Numbered from the stretch's first letter, positions 46,397 to 56,129 are shown. The stretch is 64,000 bases of DNA from an uncultured Sphingomonadaceae bacterium (GCA_947501695.1 CANMWO010000001.1:1674001-1738000); one strand, 5' to 3'. Notes: a model not told the origin generated them from the letters alone. A program made the numbers and translations.

Positions 46397-46804
46397 GTGA
46401 CCCAATTTTTCATAGCCTATATCATCGCCGCCATTATATTTGGCATCCTCGATTTTCTGTGGCTCAGCAACATGGCGAACAGCCTGTATCGCCCAGTGAT
46501 TGGCGAGATCATGGCTGATGAATTCCGTAAGCTACCAGCACTCGCTTTCTATCTGATCTATCTGTTCGGGATCATCTGGTTCGGCGTCAAACCCGCGCTT
46601 GCGAGCGGCCAATGGACTACTGCTCTGCTCAACGGTGCATTGTTTGGCGGCATTGCTTATGCGACTTATGATTTAACCAGCCAAGCGGTATTGAAAGTCT
46701 GGTCTACCAAAATCTCCCTTTATGACATTGCCTGGGGGACGTTTGCGACTGGTGTGACAGCTGCACTCACAGCCTATTTGGTACTACGGTTTGCAAAAAC
46801 ATAA
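46397..46804 (+). CDS. DUF2177 family membrane protein
   Basis: 135 residues from GTG 46397, chosen because AGGA lies six bases before it and the product then begins TQFFIAYIIAAIIFGILDFLWL as is usual in the family. An upstream ATG at 46352 overlapping the previous gene has no ribosome binding site. Four membrane helices with conserved LDFLWLS, FYLIYLFGI and GGIAYATYDLTSQA. Function unknown. Probably co-transcribed with the preceding membrane protein. Confidence 0.85.
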   Translation: MTQFFIAYIIAAIIFGILDFLWLSNMANSLYRPVIGEIMADEFRKLPALAFYLIYLFGIIWFGVKPALASGQWTTALLNGALFGGIAYATYDLTSQAVLKVWSTKISLYDIAWGTFATGVTAALTAYLVLRFAKT

Positions 46805-46848
46805 GGCAGGAATTTCTTGAATGACCCTATTGGCATTCAGGTGGCACA

Positions 46849-47220
46849 CTATTTATCAGTCGTTCCTTCACCCGAGTCATAATTGATCTGCAAATTGAGT
46901 AATATCGCTTTGACAGGTGGCAAAAGGACAAGGCAGACAATCAAACAAAGTACTATACCTGCGATAAACGCCAGTATCTTGGCAAAGACCGTATCTACAG
47001 ATTGGACAAGCACCAATATTATCGGTGCAAAAACAATCATTGTGAAAAAACCAACGAAAAATGCAGGGCCGTCGGCCGTATCGGCAACAGTTAAATCCTG
47101 ACTACAGCTTGGGCAATTGTCATGAAATTTCAGATAACCTCTGAAAAGCTTGCCCTTTCTACAATGTCCGCATCTCAGCTTCATGCCGGACTTTATCAGC
47201 GCAATCACTTCGTCTTCCAT
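46849..47220 (-). CDS. DUF983 family zinc-ribbon membrane protein
   Basis: 123 residues. The N-terminus carries two CxxC knuckles (LRCGHCRKG and CPSCSQD, residues about 17-41), then DGPAFFVGFF and two membrane helices (about 53-75 and 80-105). These are the DUF983 features seen in many alphaproteobacteria, often near cytochrome oxidase genes, which are absent here. Function unknown. It converges with the DUF2177 gene. Confidence 0.9.
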   Translation of the reverse strand: MEDEVIALIKSGMKLRCGHCRKGKLFRGYLKFHDNCPSCSQDLTVADTADGPAFFVGFFTMIVFAPIILVLVQSVDTVFAKILAFIAGIVLCLIVCLVLLPPVKAILLNLQINYDSGEGTTDK

Positions 47221-47296
47221 GCTTTGTACCTGCGCATCTGTTGGAGTTCAGTTGGTTAGATCAGCGTCTCAACAATCAATTAGGCAGCAGTAAATT

Positions 47297-47328
47297 GGCT
47301 CGGCCGGGAGGGGGCGTAAGGCCGAGCC
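47297..47328. promoter_or_regulatory. 9-bp perfect inverted repeat, GC-rich hairpin
   Basis: GGCTCGGCC (47297-47305) and GGCCGAGCC (47320-47328) pair exactly around a purine-rich 14-base loop. It lies in the gap between the DUF983 gene and the LysR gene, both reading away from it. No T run follows on either strand, so it is not a clear terminator; an operator or structured leader is possible. Confidence 0.5.
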
Positions 47329-47483
47329 GTTCACTGCCGCCAAAAAAGGCTGCTGCGAAAATCATCGCGCTCATGAGCTACAATATGGTCCGATCACTTT
47401 CATAATTCGTGATCCGCCGTTTTCATCGCCCGACAGATAGGGGCTTTTTCACCTTGAATAAATGGACCTTATGGAAAATTATT

Positions 47484-47503
47484 ATTGACAAATATTCATC
47501 AAT
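47484..47503. promoter_or_regulatory. dyad and -35-like box upstream of lysR-type gene
   Basis: ATTGACAAAT ATTCATCAAT is a near-perfect 20-bp dyad (eight of ten positions symmetric) and contains TTGACA at 47485-47490, which can serve as a -35 element; the best -10-like match, TATTAT, is at 47510-47515. It ends 16 bases before the LysR start. Autoregulatory binding by the LysR protein is plausible. Confidence 0.45.
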
Positions 47504-47519
47504 AAAGACTATTATCAAC

Positions 47520-48422
47520 ATGCACCCAACAAGCGAAATGTCCGTTTTCACGGAAGTTGTACAGTCGGGAAGCTTCATCGAAGCAGGCCGCAGACTGGGA
47601 CTTACGTCATCGGGCGTCAGCAAAAAAATAAGTCGGTTTGAAGATCGGCTCGGCGTCCGGTTATTTAATCGAACTACGCGCAGCTTATCGTTGACCGAAG
47701 CTGGCATCGCGCTGTTTGAACGATGCCAGAATATTCTGGTTGCCATAGAAGATGCAGAAGACACTGCACGCAATTTGAGCACTGTCCCCAAAGGTACATT
47801 ACGTATCGCGGCCTCTGATGCGCTTTCGTTGCAAGTCCTGGTTCCATTCCTCAAAAAATTCGCGCAGGATTACCCGGACGTTTCGGTTCTGCTATTACAA
47901 GGCGATGGCGGGATTAATCTGCTCAACGAGAGGGTCGATGTCGCACTGCTATTTGATCGGCCGGTGGAAACATCATTCATTGCCCGCAAGCTCATTGATG
48001 ATCCCTGGGTCATATGCGCTTCTCCAGAATACCTCGAACAGCATGGTACACCAATGAATCCTTCTGAACTGCTCAATCACCGTTGCCTGACGATCCACGC
48101 AAAAGGTCAAACCAACGATCAATGGACATTTGATGGTGGTGACGAAGCAGAAACAGTCCGCATCAACAGTGTTTTTTCAGGAATTGGTCTCACCGTAAAG
48201 GCCGCCGCGCTGCATAATATGGGTATCGCCCGCCTTGCACATTTTCTGGTTTCCTCTGAAATAGCGACGGGAAAGCTGCAACCCATTCTCAGGAATAGGA
48301 TGAAAAACAGAGATCGGGCGATTTATGCCGTTTACCCCAATCGGCAACATCTTCCTTTTAAAACCCGTGTTTTCGTTGACGCACTAAATCAACATATCAA
48401 CGCTACTCTGACTTCCCCTTAG
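47520..48422 (+). CDS. LysR-family transcriptional regulator
   Basis: 300 residues from ATG 47520. The N-terminal winged helix-turn-helix is [45 protein letters not shown], typical of LysR and the CrgA/PA-type subgroup. The C-terminal periplasmic-binding-like effector domain starts near 90 ([18 protein letters not shown]). A longer in-frame start at 47409 lacks similarity. The target is not given by a divergent gene; the MDR-type oxidoreductase downstream (48750) on the same strand is a candidate. The coding end overlaps the DUF1289 gene on the other strand by about 20 bases. Confidence 0.93.
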   Translation: MHPTSEMSVFTEVVQSGSFIEAGRRLGLTSSGVSKKISRFEDRLGVRLFNRTTRSLSLTEAGIALFERCQNILVAIEDAEDTARNLSTVPKGTLRIAASDALSLQVLVPFLKKFAQDYPDVSVLLLQGDGGINLLNERVDVALLFDRPVETSFIARKLIDDPWVICASPEYLEQHGTPMNPSELLNHRCLTIHAKGQTNDQWTFDGGDEAETVRINSVFSGIGLTVKAAALHNMGIARLAHFLVSSEIATGKLQPILRNRMKNRDRAIYAVYPNRQHLPFKTRVFVDALNQHINATLTSP

Positions 48423-48606
48423 GCGCCGTCACTTGTTGGCTTTTACTGACAGTCAGCATTCTTTCGGGTAATGCTGACAATATCTGCTGTTTGCGTTCCG
48501 GCAGAGCGGACGCCCATTCTCCGATTTCGGACAAGCTACGACCACATCCAACGCAAAGACCCGTCGGGCCATCTATGGTGCAGATATTGTTGCAGGGGGA
48601 TTCCAT
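48403..48606 (-). CDS. DUF1289 family protein
   Basis: 67 residues from ATG 48606. The cysteine pattern [10 protein letters not shown]....[12 protein letters not shown] is the DUF1289 signature, a short Zn or Fe-S-binding-like domain, followed by EIGEWASAL. Function unknown. Its 3' end overlaps the LysR gene tail to tail. The ORF upstream of 48606 is not conserved-like. Confidence 0.9.
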   Translation of the reverse strand: MESPCNNICTIDGPTGLCVGCGRSLSEIGEWASALPERKQQILSALPERMLTVSKSQQVTAPKGKSE

Positions 48607-48749
48607 AAATTCTCCATCAGCACATTGGTAAAGACCGAGCAAGCCCATTATTTTGTCGTTGAAATAGGCAACGGCACTTCAGTCTCCGTTGGCCAGCTAG
48701 TCAAAATGCTACTTGTGGCAAGATAATATATCCACAAGGGCGATGGCCT

Positions 48750-49784
48750 TTGGTCATCAGAAACAGGAGTTCGGCCATCGCTATCCAGAACCGCAGAGTT
48801 TTTATTAAGCAACGCCCAAATGGTATGCCGACCATAGATGACTTTGGCATTGAAAATGTCAGCATAGAGGATATTCCAAAAGGCCATGTTGTCGCAAAGG
48901 TCGACACTCTTTCCATGGATGCGTGGATTCGAACAACGTTGAATGACGAAGGGATGCATAGGACCGGCGATATTGGAACAACCATCCGAGCGCTAGGCGT
49001 AGGTCAGGTTGTTGAAGCCAATAGCGACGCTTTGGCTGTCGGCGATTGGGTATATGGCCTGATGTCGGCGCAGACACACGCGCTGTTGCCGGACGGTGCA
49101 GCCACCAAAGTTGTACCTGAGGACGGTATAAAACCATCAGCTTTTGCCGGGCAATTAGGTATCACAACTGGCCTAACCGCCTGGGTTGGATTAATTGCTG
49201 TCGGAGAAGTTCAGGAGCGCGATGTAGTGGTCGTTTCGGGTGCTGCTGGAGCCGTGGGATCGGTTGTCGTGCAATTGGCCAAAGCGCGCGGCGCCTTTGT
49301 TATTGGTATCGCTGGAGGGCCGGAAAAATGCAATTATCTCACCGAGAATTTGGGCGCCGATATCGCGATTGACTATAAAAACTCTGATGTTGCCGAGGCA
49401 TTGGCAAAGGCTGCGCCCGATGGCGTGAACGTCTTCTTTGACAATGTTGGCGGCGAAATTCTAGACAATGTGCTCGACAATCTGGCTCCATCAGATGCGC
49501 GTGTTGTTATCTGTGGCGCCATTTCGCAATATCAACATCTGGAAGATGTCCGCGGGCCAAAATTATATCTGCGATTGGCAGAGCGCAATGCGTCGATGCG
49601 GGGTTTTGTCGTCAGCCACTATGATTCCTGTTATCCCGAAGCCATTGCAGAGATTTCGGAATTGATGCGATCTGGTAAGCTAGTTCTTCCCGAACATGTC
49701 GTCGAAGGCATTGACCGCTTTCCCGAGGCTTTGTTCATGCTATTTAACGGAAAGCATCTGGGGAATTTGGTCGTGCGGCCCTAA
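48750..49784 (+). CDS. NADP-dependent zinc-free MDR oxidoreductase (CurA/PTGR-like)
   Basis: 344 residues if from TTG 48750. Typical MDR core: AWVGLIAVGEVQERDVVVVSGAAGAVGSVVVQLAK (nucleotide loop A-A-x-G-x-V-G), GGPEKCNYLTENLGAD and DNVGGEILD. No zinc ligands; these enzymes reduce alpha,beta-unsaturated ketones. The start is odd: the only ATG upstream is in another frame. A strong AGGAG (48765-48769) is seven bases ahead of an in-frame ATC at 48777, beyond which the usual MDR N-terminus (AIQNRRVFIKQRP) begins. Either ATC or the upstream TTG is used. Confidence 0.88.
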   Translation: MVIRNRSSAIAIQNRRVFIKQRPNGMPTIDDFGIENVSIEDIPKGHVVAKVDTLSMDAWIRTTLNDEGMHRTGDIGTTIRALGVGQVVEANSDALAVGDWVYGLMSAQTHALLPDGAATKVVPEDGIKPSAFAGQLGITTGLTAWVGLIAVGEVQERDVVVVSGAAGAVGSVVVQLAKARGAFVIGIAGGPEKCNYLTENLGADIAIDYKNSDVAEALAKAAPDGVNVFFDNVGGEILDNVLDNLAPSDARVVICGAISQYQHLEDVRGPKLYLRLAERNASMRGFVVSHYDSCYPEAIAEISELMRSGKLVLPEHVVEGIDRFPEALFMLFNGKHLGNLVVRP

Positions 49785-49813
49785 TCAACAAAGCTCTGGA
49801 TGATGAGGATCAG

Positions 49814-50410
49814 CTAACCCAGTTGCTCGTCAATCTGCCCCAAACGTTCTTTGCCGAAATACATCTCTCCATCGATATACATGGTCGGAATACCAAACGC
49901 GCCGCGCTCGACCACGTTTTCTACATTGTCGATCAATTCCTGTTTGACCGTCCGATCCTGCGTCTTTGCAAATAGCTCCTGCGCATCAAAACCAGCGTTC
50001 TCAAGGATTTTGCCGAGCACTTCCGTATCCGTCACGTCCAATTGCTGCTCCCATATTGCAGGCAGCAAGGTTTCGATAAATTTGGCACGTTTTTCCGGTT
50101 CCAGCGCGACAAGCATTCGCTGCAAACTTATCGTTTTGAACGGAAAATGCGGGTTCATCTGAAATTTGGTCAAGCCATGTTTGGCAATGAAGCGATTCAT
50201 CTCCAGCATCGCATAAGCATTTTTGCCCTTCACTTCGGCGTCGCGGATGAAAGGTGGCGCATTGCCCGTTAGCTTGTGCATTCCACCGAGAAATGCTGGA
50301 ATCACCTCGATCGTCGCAGCGTGTTTTTCGGCCACTGCCTTTAGCGGTTGCCAGATCAGATAGGCATTCGGACTTACAAAATCGAAAACAAGTTCAATCG
50401 TCTTAGTCAT
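49814..50410 (-). CDS. 2-hydroxychromene-2-carboxylate isomerase family protein
   Basis: 198 residues, DsbA-like thioredoxin fold. FDFVSPNAYLIW at residues 9-20 has Ser-Pro in place of CxxC, and GAFGIPTMYIDGEMYFG carries the cis-Pro loop and the family tail. NPHFPFKTISLQR is also typical. Glutathione-dependent isomerase-like; substrate unknown. A paralogue of the gene at 7182 but clearly different in sequence. It follows an SDR gene after 42 bases on the same strand. Confidence 0.87.
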   Translation of the reverse strand: MTKTIELVFDFVSPNAYLIWQPLKAVAEKHAATIEVIPAFLGGMHKLTGNAPPFIRDAEVKGKNAYAMLEMNRFIAKHGLTKFQMNPHFPFKTISLQRMLVALEPEKRAKFIETLLPAIWEQQLDVTDTEVLGKILENAGFDAQELFAKTQDRTVKQELIDNVENVVERGAFGIPTMYIDGEMYFGKERLGQIDEQLG

Positions 50411-50452
50411 CCAGATTTCCTTTTCATTGCCCTTTGCATGGGAACAATAGAT

Positions 50453-51175
50453 TCACCATTTTTCATTCCACGGCCTGACATCCATTTCGAACGTCCATGC
50501 GCTGCGTGGTTGTTCATGCAACATCACGTAATTTTGTGCCAGATCATCGGGGTTCACAACGCCGTCATTGGCTTTGCGCTCTTCATAATCAGGTAGCATC
50601 CCTTTGATCCAGTCCGTATCCACCGCAGCATCAATCACGACATGCGCAACATGGATATTTTTTGGACCCATTTCGCGGGCAAGGCTTTGCATCATATTGC
50701 GTAAAGCACCCTTAGCGCTTGAAAAAGCTCCAAAACCTGCGGCGCCTCGCATCGAAGCTGTTGCGCCAGTGAAGATGATAGAACCATGCCCACGTTTGGT
50801 CATCACACGAGCGGCTTCGCGTCCCGCAAGGAACCCGGCAAAGGTTGCCATTTCCCAGATTTTCGAGAATTTCCGCGTATCTGTATCGAGAATAGTCATT
50901 GGAACATTTGCCCCTACGTTGAATATCACGCAATCCAGTGGCCCGATATCAGCTTCGATTTTAGCGAACAACGCCTCAACTTGCTCTTCCTTGCGAGCAT
51001 CGCATGAAAATCCATGTGCTTGCTTCCCGGCGCTTCGCAACTCTTCAACCAATGGATCGAGCTTTTCTCCGCCACGACGTGCACCGCAGACCACATAGTC
51101 TTTATCCGCAAAAGCCCGCATGATTGCACTACCGATAGCATCGCCTGCCCCAATGACTAAAACCACTTTTTCCAT
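50453..51175 (-). CDS. SDR family protein lacking the catalytic tyrosine
   Basis: 240 residues. Nucleotide site GAGDAIGSAIM at the N-terminus (GxGxxIG-like), D-A-R for cofactor ring, NVGAN in place of NNAG, and Ser in FTGATASMRG. The catalytic Tyr-x-x-x-Lys is replaced by Phe-S-S-A-Lys (AFSSAKGALRNM), so the tyrosine is missing while Lys is kept. Such members are known in bacteria and some are still thought to bind NAD(P). Role unknown; it is upstream of the DsbA-type isomerase and divergent from purL. Confidence 0.85.
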   Translation of the reverse strand: MEKVVLVIGAGDAIGSAIMRAFADKDYVVCGARRGGEKLDPLVEELRSAGKQAHGFSCDARKEEQVEALFAKIEADIGPLDCVIFNVGANVPMTILDTDTRKFSKIWEMATFAGFLAGREAARVMTKRGHGSIIFTGATASMRGAAGFGAFSSAKGALRNMMQSLAREMGPKNIHVAHVVIDAAVDTDWIKGMLPDYEERKANDGVVNPDDLAQNYVMLHEQPRSAWTFEMDVRPWNEKW

Positions 51176-51306
51176 ATTGATATTCCAGCCATCGAACGGT
51201 TTTTCAGTTTCAATATGAAACCATAGTCCTTCGCAGAATGCAATGGGGCCTGCAAAACTGATAATTCACACTAGGCGGAATCGGGACGGCTCGTTAAAGG
51301 GTTTCC

Positions 51307-53607
51307 ATGACACAGATATCATCGCGCACCGCCACCAAAATCACTCCTGAAATTGTCGCCGAACATGGCCTCAATGAAGAGGAGTATCAGCGCATCCTAA
51401 ACGCGTTAGAGCGCGAACCGAATATTACGGAACTAGGCATATTTTCAGTCATGTGGTCCGAGCATTGCTCTTACAAAAGCTCGCGCCTGCATTTGAAAAA
51501 GCTGCCAACAACGGGCCCACAGGTCATTTGTGGCCCCGGCGAAAATGCTGGTGTTATCGACATAGGCGATGGTCAGGCCGCGATCTTCAAGATGGAGAGC
51601 CATAACCACCCAAGCTATATCGAACCCTATCAAGGCGCAGCAACCGGCGTCGGTGGTATCCTGCGCGACGTGTTCACCATGGGCGCGCGGCCGGTGGCGA
51701 ATTTAAACGCGCTGCGCTTTGGACGTCCTGAGCACCCCAAGATGAAGCATCTCGTCAAAGGCGTGGTTGCGGGTATTGGCGGTTATGGCAATTGCGTTGG
51801 CGTACCTACCGTGGGCGGCGAGACCAACTTCCACGAAGCCTATGACGGCAATATCATTGTCAACGCGATGACTGTTGGCGTGGCGGATGCAGATAAGATT
51901 TTCTATTCTGCGGCCAGCGGTGTTGGCAACCCGATTGTCTATGTCGGTTCGAAAACCGGCCGCGACGGCATTCATGGCGCAACCATGGCCAGCGCGGAAT
52001 TTGATGACGACAGTGATGAAAAGCGCCCCACCGTGCAGGTTGGCGATCCGTTTACCGAGAAGCTGCTCATCGAGGCCTGTCTCGAACTGATGGCGTCTGA
52101 CGCGATTGTCGCCATTCAGGATATGGGCGCGGCTGGACTGACCAGCTCCAGCGTCGAGATGGCGACCAATGGCGAGGTCGGCATCATTCTCGACATGGAC
52201 AAGGTGCCCTGCCGCGAGACAGAGATGACCGCTTATGAGATGATGCTGTCCGAAAGCCAGGAACGCATGCTAATGGTCTTGAAACCCGGTCGCGAGGAGA
52301 TGGCCGAGGCGATTTTTACGAAGTGGGAATTGGACTTTGCCGTGATCGGCGAAGTGACTGACACCCGTCGCATGGTGTTGACCCACAAAGGCGAAACCGT
52401 GTGCGATATTCCGCTTGGCCCGCTCGCCGATGACGCTCCGCTTTATGACCGACCACATCTGACGCAGGAAGAATATAAGGCGCATGTCGCGACCCAACCG
52501 CTCGGCGACATTCCCGAAAGCACCGATATTGGCGCGGACCTGCTCAAGATGATGGCAAGCCCCGCGCTCGCCTCACGCCGCTGGATCTGGGAGCAATATG
52601 ACAGCCAGGTCGGCGCAGATACAGCGCAACGCTCTGGCGGAGATGCAGCCGTTGTCCGTGTCCACGGCACTAACAAGGGCTTGGCAATCACCACGGATTG
52701 CACGCCGCGCTATTGCAAGGCCGATCCGGTCGAAGGCGGCAAGCAGGCAATTGCGGAGGCTTATCGCAACCTAACCGCTGTTGGTGCAAAACCACTTGCG
52801 ACAACCGATTGCATGAATTTCGGCAATCCCGAAAAGCCGCATATCATGGCGCAATTTGTCGGCTGTATCGAAGGCATGGCCGAAGCTTGCGAAGCGCTAG
52901 ATATGCCAATCGTTTCAGGCAATGTGAGCCTATATAACGAGACCACAGGGGCAGATGGTGTGAGCCATGCAATTCTGCCGACACCCGCTATTGGTGCGGT
53001 AGGGTTGATTGATGATCTCGACAAAATGATGACCATTGGTTTTAAGGGTACGGACCACGCGATTGTCGTTCTCGGAGCGACACCACTTAGTCAACTAGAC
53101 GCAGACGAGAGCCTCGGTGAGCTAGGTCAAGAGCTTGGGCAGTCGCTTTGGCTGAGAGGAACCAACAATAGCGACATCGGTTCCCCGCCTGCAGTCGATC
53201 TGAAAAAGGAACAAGTCGTCGGTGACTTCGTACGCGAGCTAATAGCAGATAGCCAAGTCTCCGCCGTGCATGATATTTCTGACGGTGGTGCAGCAGTCGC
53301 TCTAGCGGAGATGGCATTGGCCAGTGGTATCGGGGCAAATGTTGTGACCATGGGCAATACGATCAAGGATGCATTCTCGGAGGACCAAGGCCGGTACATT
53401 ATAACTTTTCCATGGTCGGATCGTGACAGTTGGGCCAAGCTTGAAGAAAAAGCCGAGAAAGTAGGAATTACTGTGGCTTGGATTGGTGGAACTCAGGGCG
53501 ATTCAATTTCCTGGACTGATGGAGAAGACACACCCGTCGCCAACATCCCTCTCTCCGACCTCCGCGAAGCCAGCGACAGTTTCTTCCGCGACTGGATGAA
53601 AGACTAG
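51307..53607 (+). CDS. purL: phosphoribosylformylglycinamidine synthase, large subunit
   Basis: 766 residues, small-type PurL that needs PurQ and PurS. ATP-binding/phosphate loop regions and the [26 protein letters not shown] and [20 protein letters not shown] segment ([14 protein letters not shown]) are characteristic, and the second half repeats the fold with [10 protein letters not shown] and [14 protein letters not shown]. It amidates FGAR in purine synthesis. AAAGGG precedes the start. No other purine genes are in the window. Confidence 0.96.
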   Translation: MTQISSRTATKITPEIVAEHGLNEEEYQRILNALEREPNITELGIFSVMWSEHCSYKSSRLHLKKLPTTGPQVICGPGENAGVIDIGDGQAAIFKMESHNHPSYIEPYQGAATGVGGILRDVFTMGARPVANLNALRFGRPEHPKMKHLVKGVVAGIGGYGNCVGVPTVGGETNFHEAYDGNIIVNAMTVGVADADKIFYSAASGVGNPIVYVGSKTGRDGIHGATMASAEFDDDSDEKRPTVQVGDPFTEKLLIEACLELMASDAIVAIQDMGAAGLTSSSVEMATNGEVGIILDMDKVPCRETEMTAYEMMLSESQERMLMVLKPGREEMAEAIFTKWELDFAVIGEVTDTRRMVLTHKGETVCDIPLGPLADDAPLYDRPHLTQEEYKAHVATQPLGDIPESTDIGADLLKMMASPALASRRWIWEQYDSQVGADTAQRSGGDAAVVRVHGTNKGLAITTDCTPRYCKADPVEGGKQAIAEAYRNLTAVGAKPLATTDCMNFGNPEKPHIMAQFVGCIEGMAEACEALDMPIVSGNVSLYNETTGADGVSHAILPTPAIGAVGLIDDLDKMMTIGFKGTDHAIVVLGATPLSQLDADESLGELGQELGQSLWLRGTNNSDIGSPPAVDLKKEQVVGDFVRELIADSQVSAVHDISDGGAAVALAEMALASGIGANVVTMGNTIKDAFSEDQGRYIITFPWSDRDSWAKLEEKAEKVGITVAWIGGTQGDSISWTDGEDTPVANIPLSDLREASDSFFRDWMKD

Positions 53608-53611
53608 CCTC

Positions 53612-55141
53612 TCAGGCGTTCAACCCAACGCTATCCAGAAACGGCGAGGAGAACGCATCGCGTTCTGCCGCATCGGGCAGCAGCAATTTGCGCACCTGAT
53701 TCCAGCGATCCACGCTGCCACCATAGCCGCGCCTTACGCGGGCCTTGGTGAGGTCGTGCATCTTTCCCCAATGCTGGGTGAACGGCATGCCCGCTGCCTC
53801 AAGCCGCTGACCGGCCAACGTAATCAACTTGCGCGTCGCTGGTGTATCGATGCCGTCAATATCAATCACGCAGCTGGGATCATAGCGATTAAACGACAGG
53901 ATACCCGGTGATTTTTGCGCATAGCGGCAGGTAAAAACAACCGGCGCGTTCTTATGGACCAGAAACGCCTGACGCATGATTTCCAATGCTCTCGTGACCT
54001 GTGCAATCGGGACAGCAAACCCGGAGCTCGCAATCCCCTCGCGCGCGCTGGTGAAGCTATATGTCTCGCCGGGCAGTCGCCATTCATGCGGTCGGTCGGC
54101 GCGCACTTTCAACTCGCTTTGGATCAGCAAACTAGTCGCCGTATCTCGTAAGTCGGGAAACATCTTTATCGCCGAGGCAATCAGGCGCGGCAGATCGGTG
54201 CCCGGCTCCGCTTCGGACTTCAGATTATAATCGGCGTTATATCCGGGTGGGCACAATTCCTTGTAGCGCACCGTCGTATAGCCAATATCCATTTTACTGG
54301 GATCAAGGATCACCTGAAAGAAATAGGGCCTGCGGGTCTGATCCGGCAATCCGGAGCCCCTAAAGTCGAGCATGTTGAGCGCGCCCTGCAACTGGCCAAA
54401 GGGAATATGAAGTAGCGACGAATTTAGCAAATAGCGGCCAGTTGCACGCAGCATGACCGAATGGACAATGCCAAGCGCGCCTAGACTGACAATGGCCGCG
54501 TCAAACTTTGCATCATCGCGCACCAGTGTTGCGCCAAGCTTAGTCGCAAAATTGGCGGTCATCACCGGCGCTCTGGCGGGTTCGATCCACAGATTTTGCG
54601 TGGCCGTGAGAAGCTGGATACCCGCGACTTCGCTCTCCATAGCACCAACATCGATAGCCGAGCCATGCACGCCGGTCCCGATGGCACCAGCGATTGTCTG
54701 GCCATTGCTCGCACCGGACGTGCGCAGCGCGCGCCGGCGCGTCTTGGTTTCGAGCCGCTCATTTATCTTTGAAATATTCGTTCCGCATTGCACGAGATAA
54801 AGGTCATCCCGCGATGTAGAACTCGCGAGATCGACGTCTGTCGCTCCGATGTTAAACGTCCAGTCCAGATTGGCGGTTTCCACCACCCAACCATCCTTGA
54901 CGACCGGAATATCCGAAAAAGACCAGCGCGATCCACAGGCCCGAATTTGCGCCCCTGCTTGCAACGCATCGGCGATAATTCCCTGCAGCCGCGCCGCCGT
55001 AGCCCGCATCCCCGACATAGTCGCACGCGTCGGATTTTCATTGTGAACCCTAAGCCGCTTGGCAATCGGTACCTTAATATTGAAGTGATGGTTCACCCAT
55101 TCAATATTATTGTTCACCTGAATTTGATTGGGGGGCATCAT
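53612..55141 (-). CDS. FAD-binding oxidoreductase, aldonolactone oxidase (ALO) family
   Basis: 509 residues. The FAD-binding PCMH domain covers about residues 40-220, with IRACGSRWSFSDI (FAD loop), SGASNGQTIAGAIGTGVHGS and GALGIVHSVML. The C-terminal half is an ALO domain with FSVHKNAPV-like segments and QHWGKMHDL (HWGK), which is diagnostic for sugar-1,4-lactone oxidases. It would oxidise an aldonolactone or alditol with oxygen or a quinone. It has no signal peptide. It converges with purL with 4 bases between stops; a small lipoprotein gene follows upstream. Confidence 0.88.
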   Translation of the reverse strand: MMPPNQIQVNNNIEWVNHHFNIKVPIAKRLRVHNENPTRATMSGMRATAARLQGIIADALQAGAQIRACGSRWSFSDIPVVKDGWVVETANLDWTFNIGATDVDLASSTSRDDLYLVQCGTNISKINERLETKTRRRALRTSGASNGQTIAGAIGTGVHGSAIDVGAMESEVAGIQLLTATQNLWIEPARAPVMTANFATKLGATLVRDDAKFDAAIVSLGALGIVHSVMLRATGRYLLNSSLLHIPFGQLQGALNMLDFRGSGLPDQTRRPYFFQVILDPSKMDIGYTTVRYKELCPPGYNADYNLKSEAEPGTDLPRLIASAIKMFPDLRDTATSLLIQSELKVRADRPHEWRLPGETYSFTSAREGIASSGFAVPIAQVTRALEIMRQAFLVHKNAPVVFTCRYAQKSPGILSFNRYDPSCVIDIDGIDTPATRKLITLAGQRLEAAGMPFTQHWGKMHDLTKARVRRGYGGSVDRWNQVRKLLLPDAAERDAFSSPFLDSVGLNA

Positions 55142-55168
55142 TCTTCTCCCGTCTGCCTATGTCGCGGA

Positions 55169-55480
55169 CTATTCGTCGGTGCTACCTTCATCCGAAGGCA
55201 CTTTGGCGCAGAAATATTCGATGGTGGCGGGCTGATAGAAACCTAGCGTCAATACGGTTAGCAAAGACTGTCCGAAATTCGTTTTCACACGCACTTCATC
55301 AATCAAATTCGTTTGGCAATCGGCTACATTTCGGGGCTGGCCCTTGGGTAACAGAAAAGCGCTGCTTTGGACGGTGGCATGCTCACCATCGGGATTAGGT
55401 CGCTCCACCACCAGTCGATGTTCGGCGCAACTCGACAGCAGTACCGCGCTGACCAATATCAGTTCAAATCGCATTTTCAT
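55169..55480 (-). CDS. Bor/Iss-like small lipoprotein
   Basis: 103 residues from ATG 55480, chosen for GGAGGG eight bases before it. The signal peptide ends in a lipobox LLSSC (Cys17). The C-terminal half has ADCQTNLIDEVRVKT..GQSLLTVLTLGFYQPATIEYFCAK, which is very close in layout to lambda Bor (two Cys flanking a TLGIYxPxEA motif). Bor and Iss proteins are outer-membrane lipoproteins linked to serum resistance in enterobacteria; a Bor-type origin from phage is possible, but no other phage gene is near. Role here unknown. Confidence 0.7.
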   Translation of the reverse strand: MKMRFELILVSAVLLSSCAEHRLVVERPNPDGEHATVQSSAFLLPKGQPRNVADCQTNLIDEVRVKTNFGQSLLTVLTLGFYQPATIEYFCAKVPSDEGSTDE

Positions 55481-55658
55481 GACAATGCCCTCCTTCAAAC
55501 CAGCTGGAACCTTTTGGAACTCGACGCTGGGAATTTCGGGCGACCCTGACGCTTTATCGCTTATATATCGGACAATCACAATGGGGGTTTTCTGCCATAT
55601 CGGGTTGATCACATGGTAAATAGATGACCAGCAATTCGTGGTTTGCTATGATTTGATC

Positions 55659-56078
55659 ATGAGTAAAAGGCAAAATGCAGGATATTCCGGGACACCGCTC
55701 GCTAAAAAGCTGAGCCTGAAAGACGGCATGCAGGTATGGTTTGACGGAATGCCCGATAGCGTCCGTGCCGAAATTGACACTTACGGCCTTACATTGGAGG
55801 AGCATGAAGCGCCCTTCCAAGGGCTCAACGCTGCTCATATCTTTGCCAAGGAACGCGCGGTGATGGAACAGCATCTCACAACGCTCCGAAGTTTGATTGA
55901 TCCGGCGGGTCACGTCTGGGTCAGCTGGCCGAAAAAGGCTTCGAAAGTCCAAACCGACATTACCGAGGACACCATCCGCAGCGTTTGCTTGCCGATGGGC
56001 TTTGTGGATATCAAGGTCTGTGCCGTGGATGCGATCTGGTCCGGGCTAAAACTGACAATTCGCAAAGAACTGCGATGA
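55659..56078 (+). CDS. DUF3052 family protein
   Basis: 139 residues from ATG 55659. NAGYSGTPLAKKLSLKDGMQV at the N-terminus and VWVSWPKKASKVQTDITEDTIRSVCLPMGFVDIKVCAVD in the C-terminal half are the recognised marks of DUF3052, a family of unknown function in actinobacteria and proteobacteria. No catalytic motif is evident. The preceding 180 bases to the lipoprotein start are intergenic. Confidence 0.87.
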   Translation: MSKRQNAGYSGTPLAKKLSLKDGMQVWFDGMPDSVRAEIDTYGLTLEEHEAPFQGLNAAHIFAKERAVMEQHLTTLRSLIDPAGHVWVSWPKKASKVQTDITEDTIRSVCLPMGFVDIKVCAVDAIWSGLKLTIRKELR

Positions 56079-56129
56079 AATAGCGTATAACGGGAACGCG
56101 GTGAGTTTTCTCAACATCAGGATAGCGGC

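Noticed and set aside
49814-51175. Naphthalene-type aromatic degradation operon (isomerase plus SDR)
   Set aside because: Only the isomerase family fits; no ring dioxygenase or ring-cleavage gene adjoins it, so the pathway is not supported.
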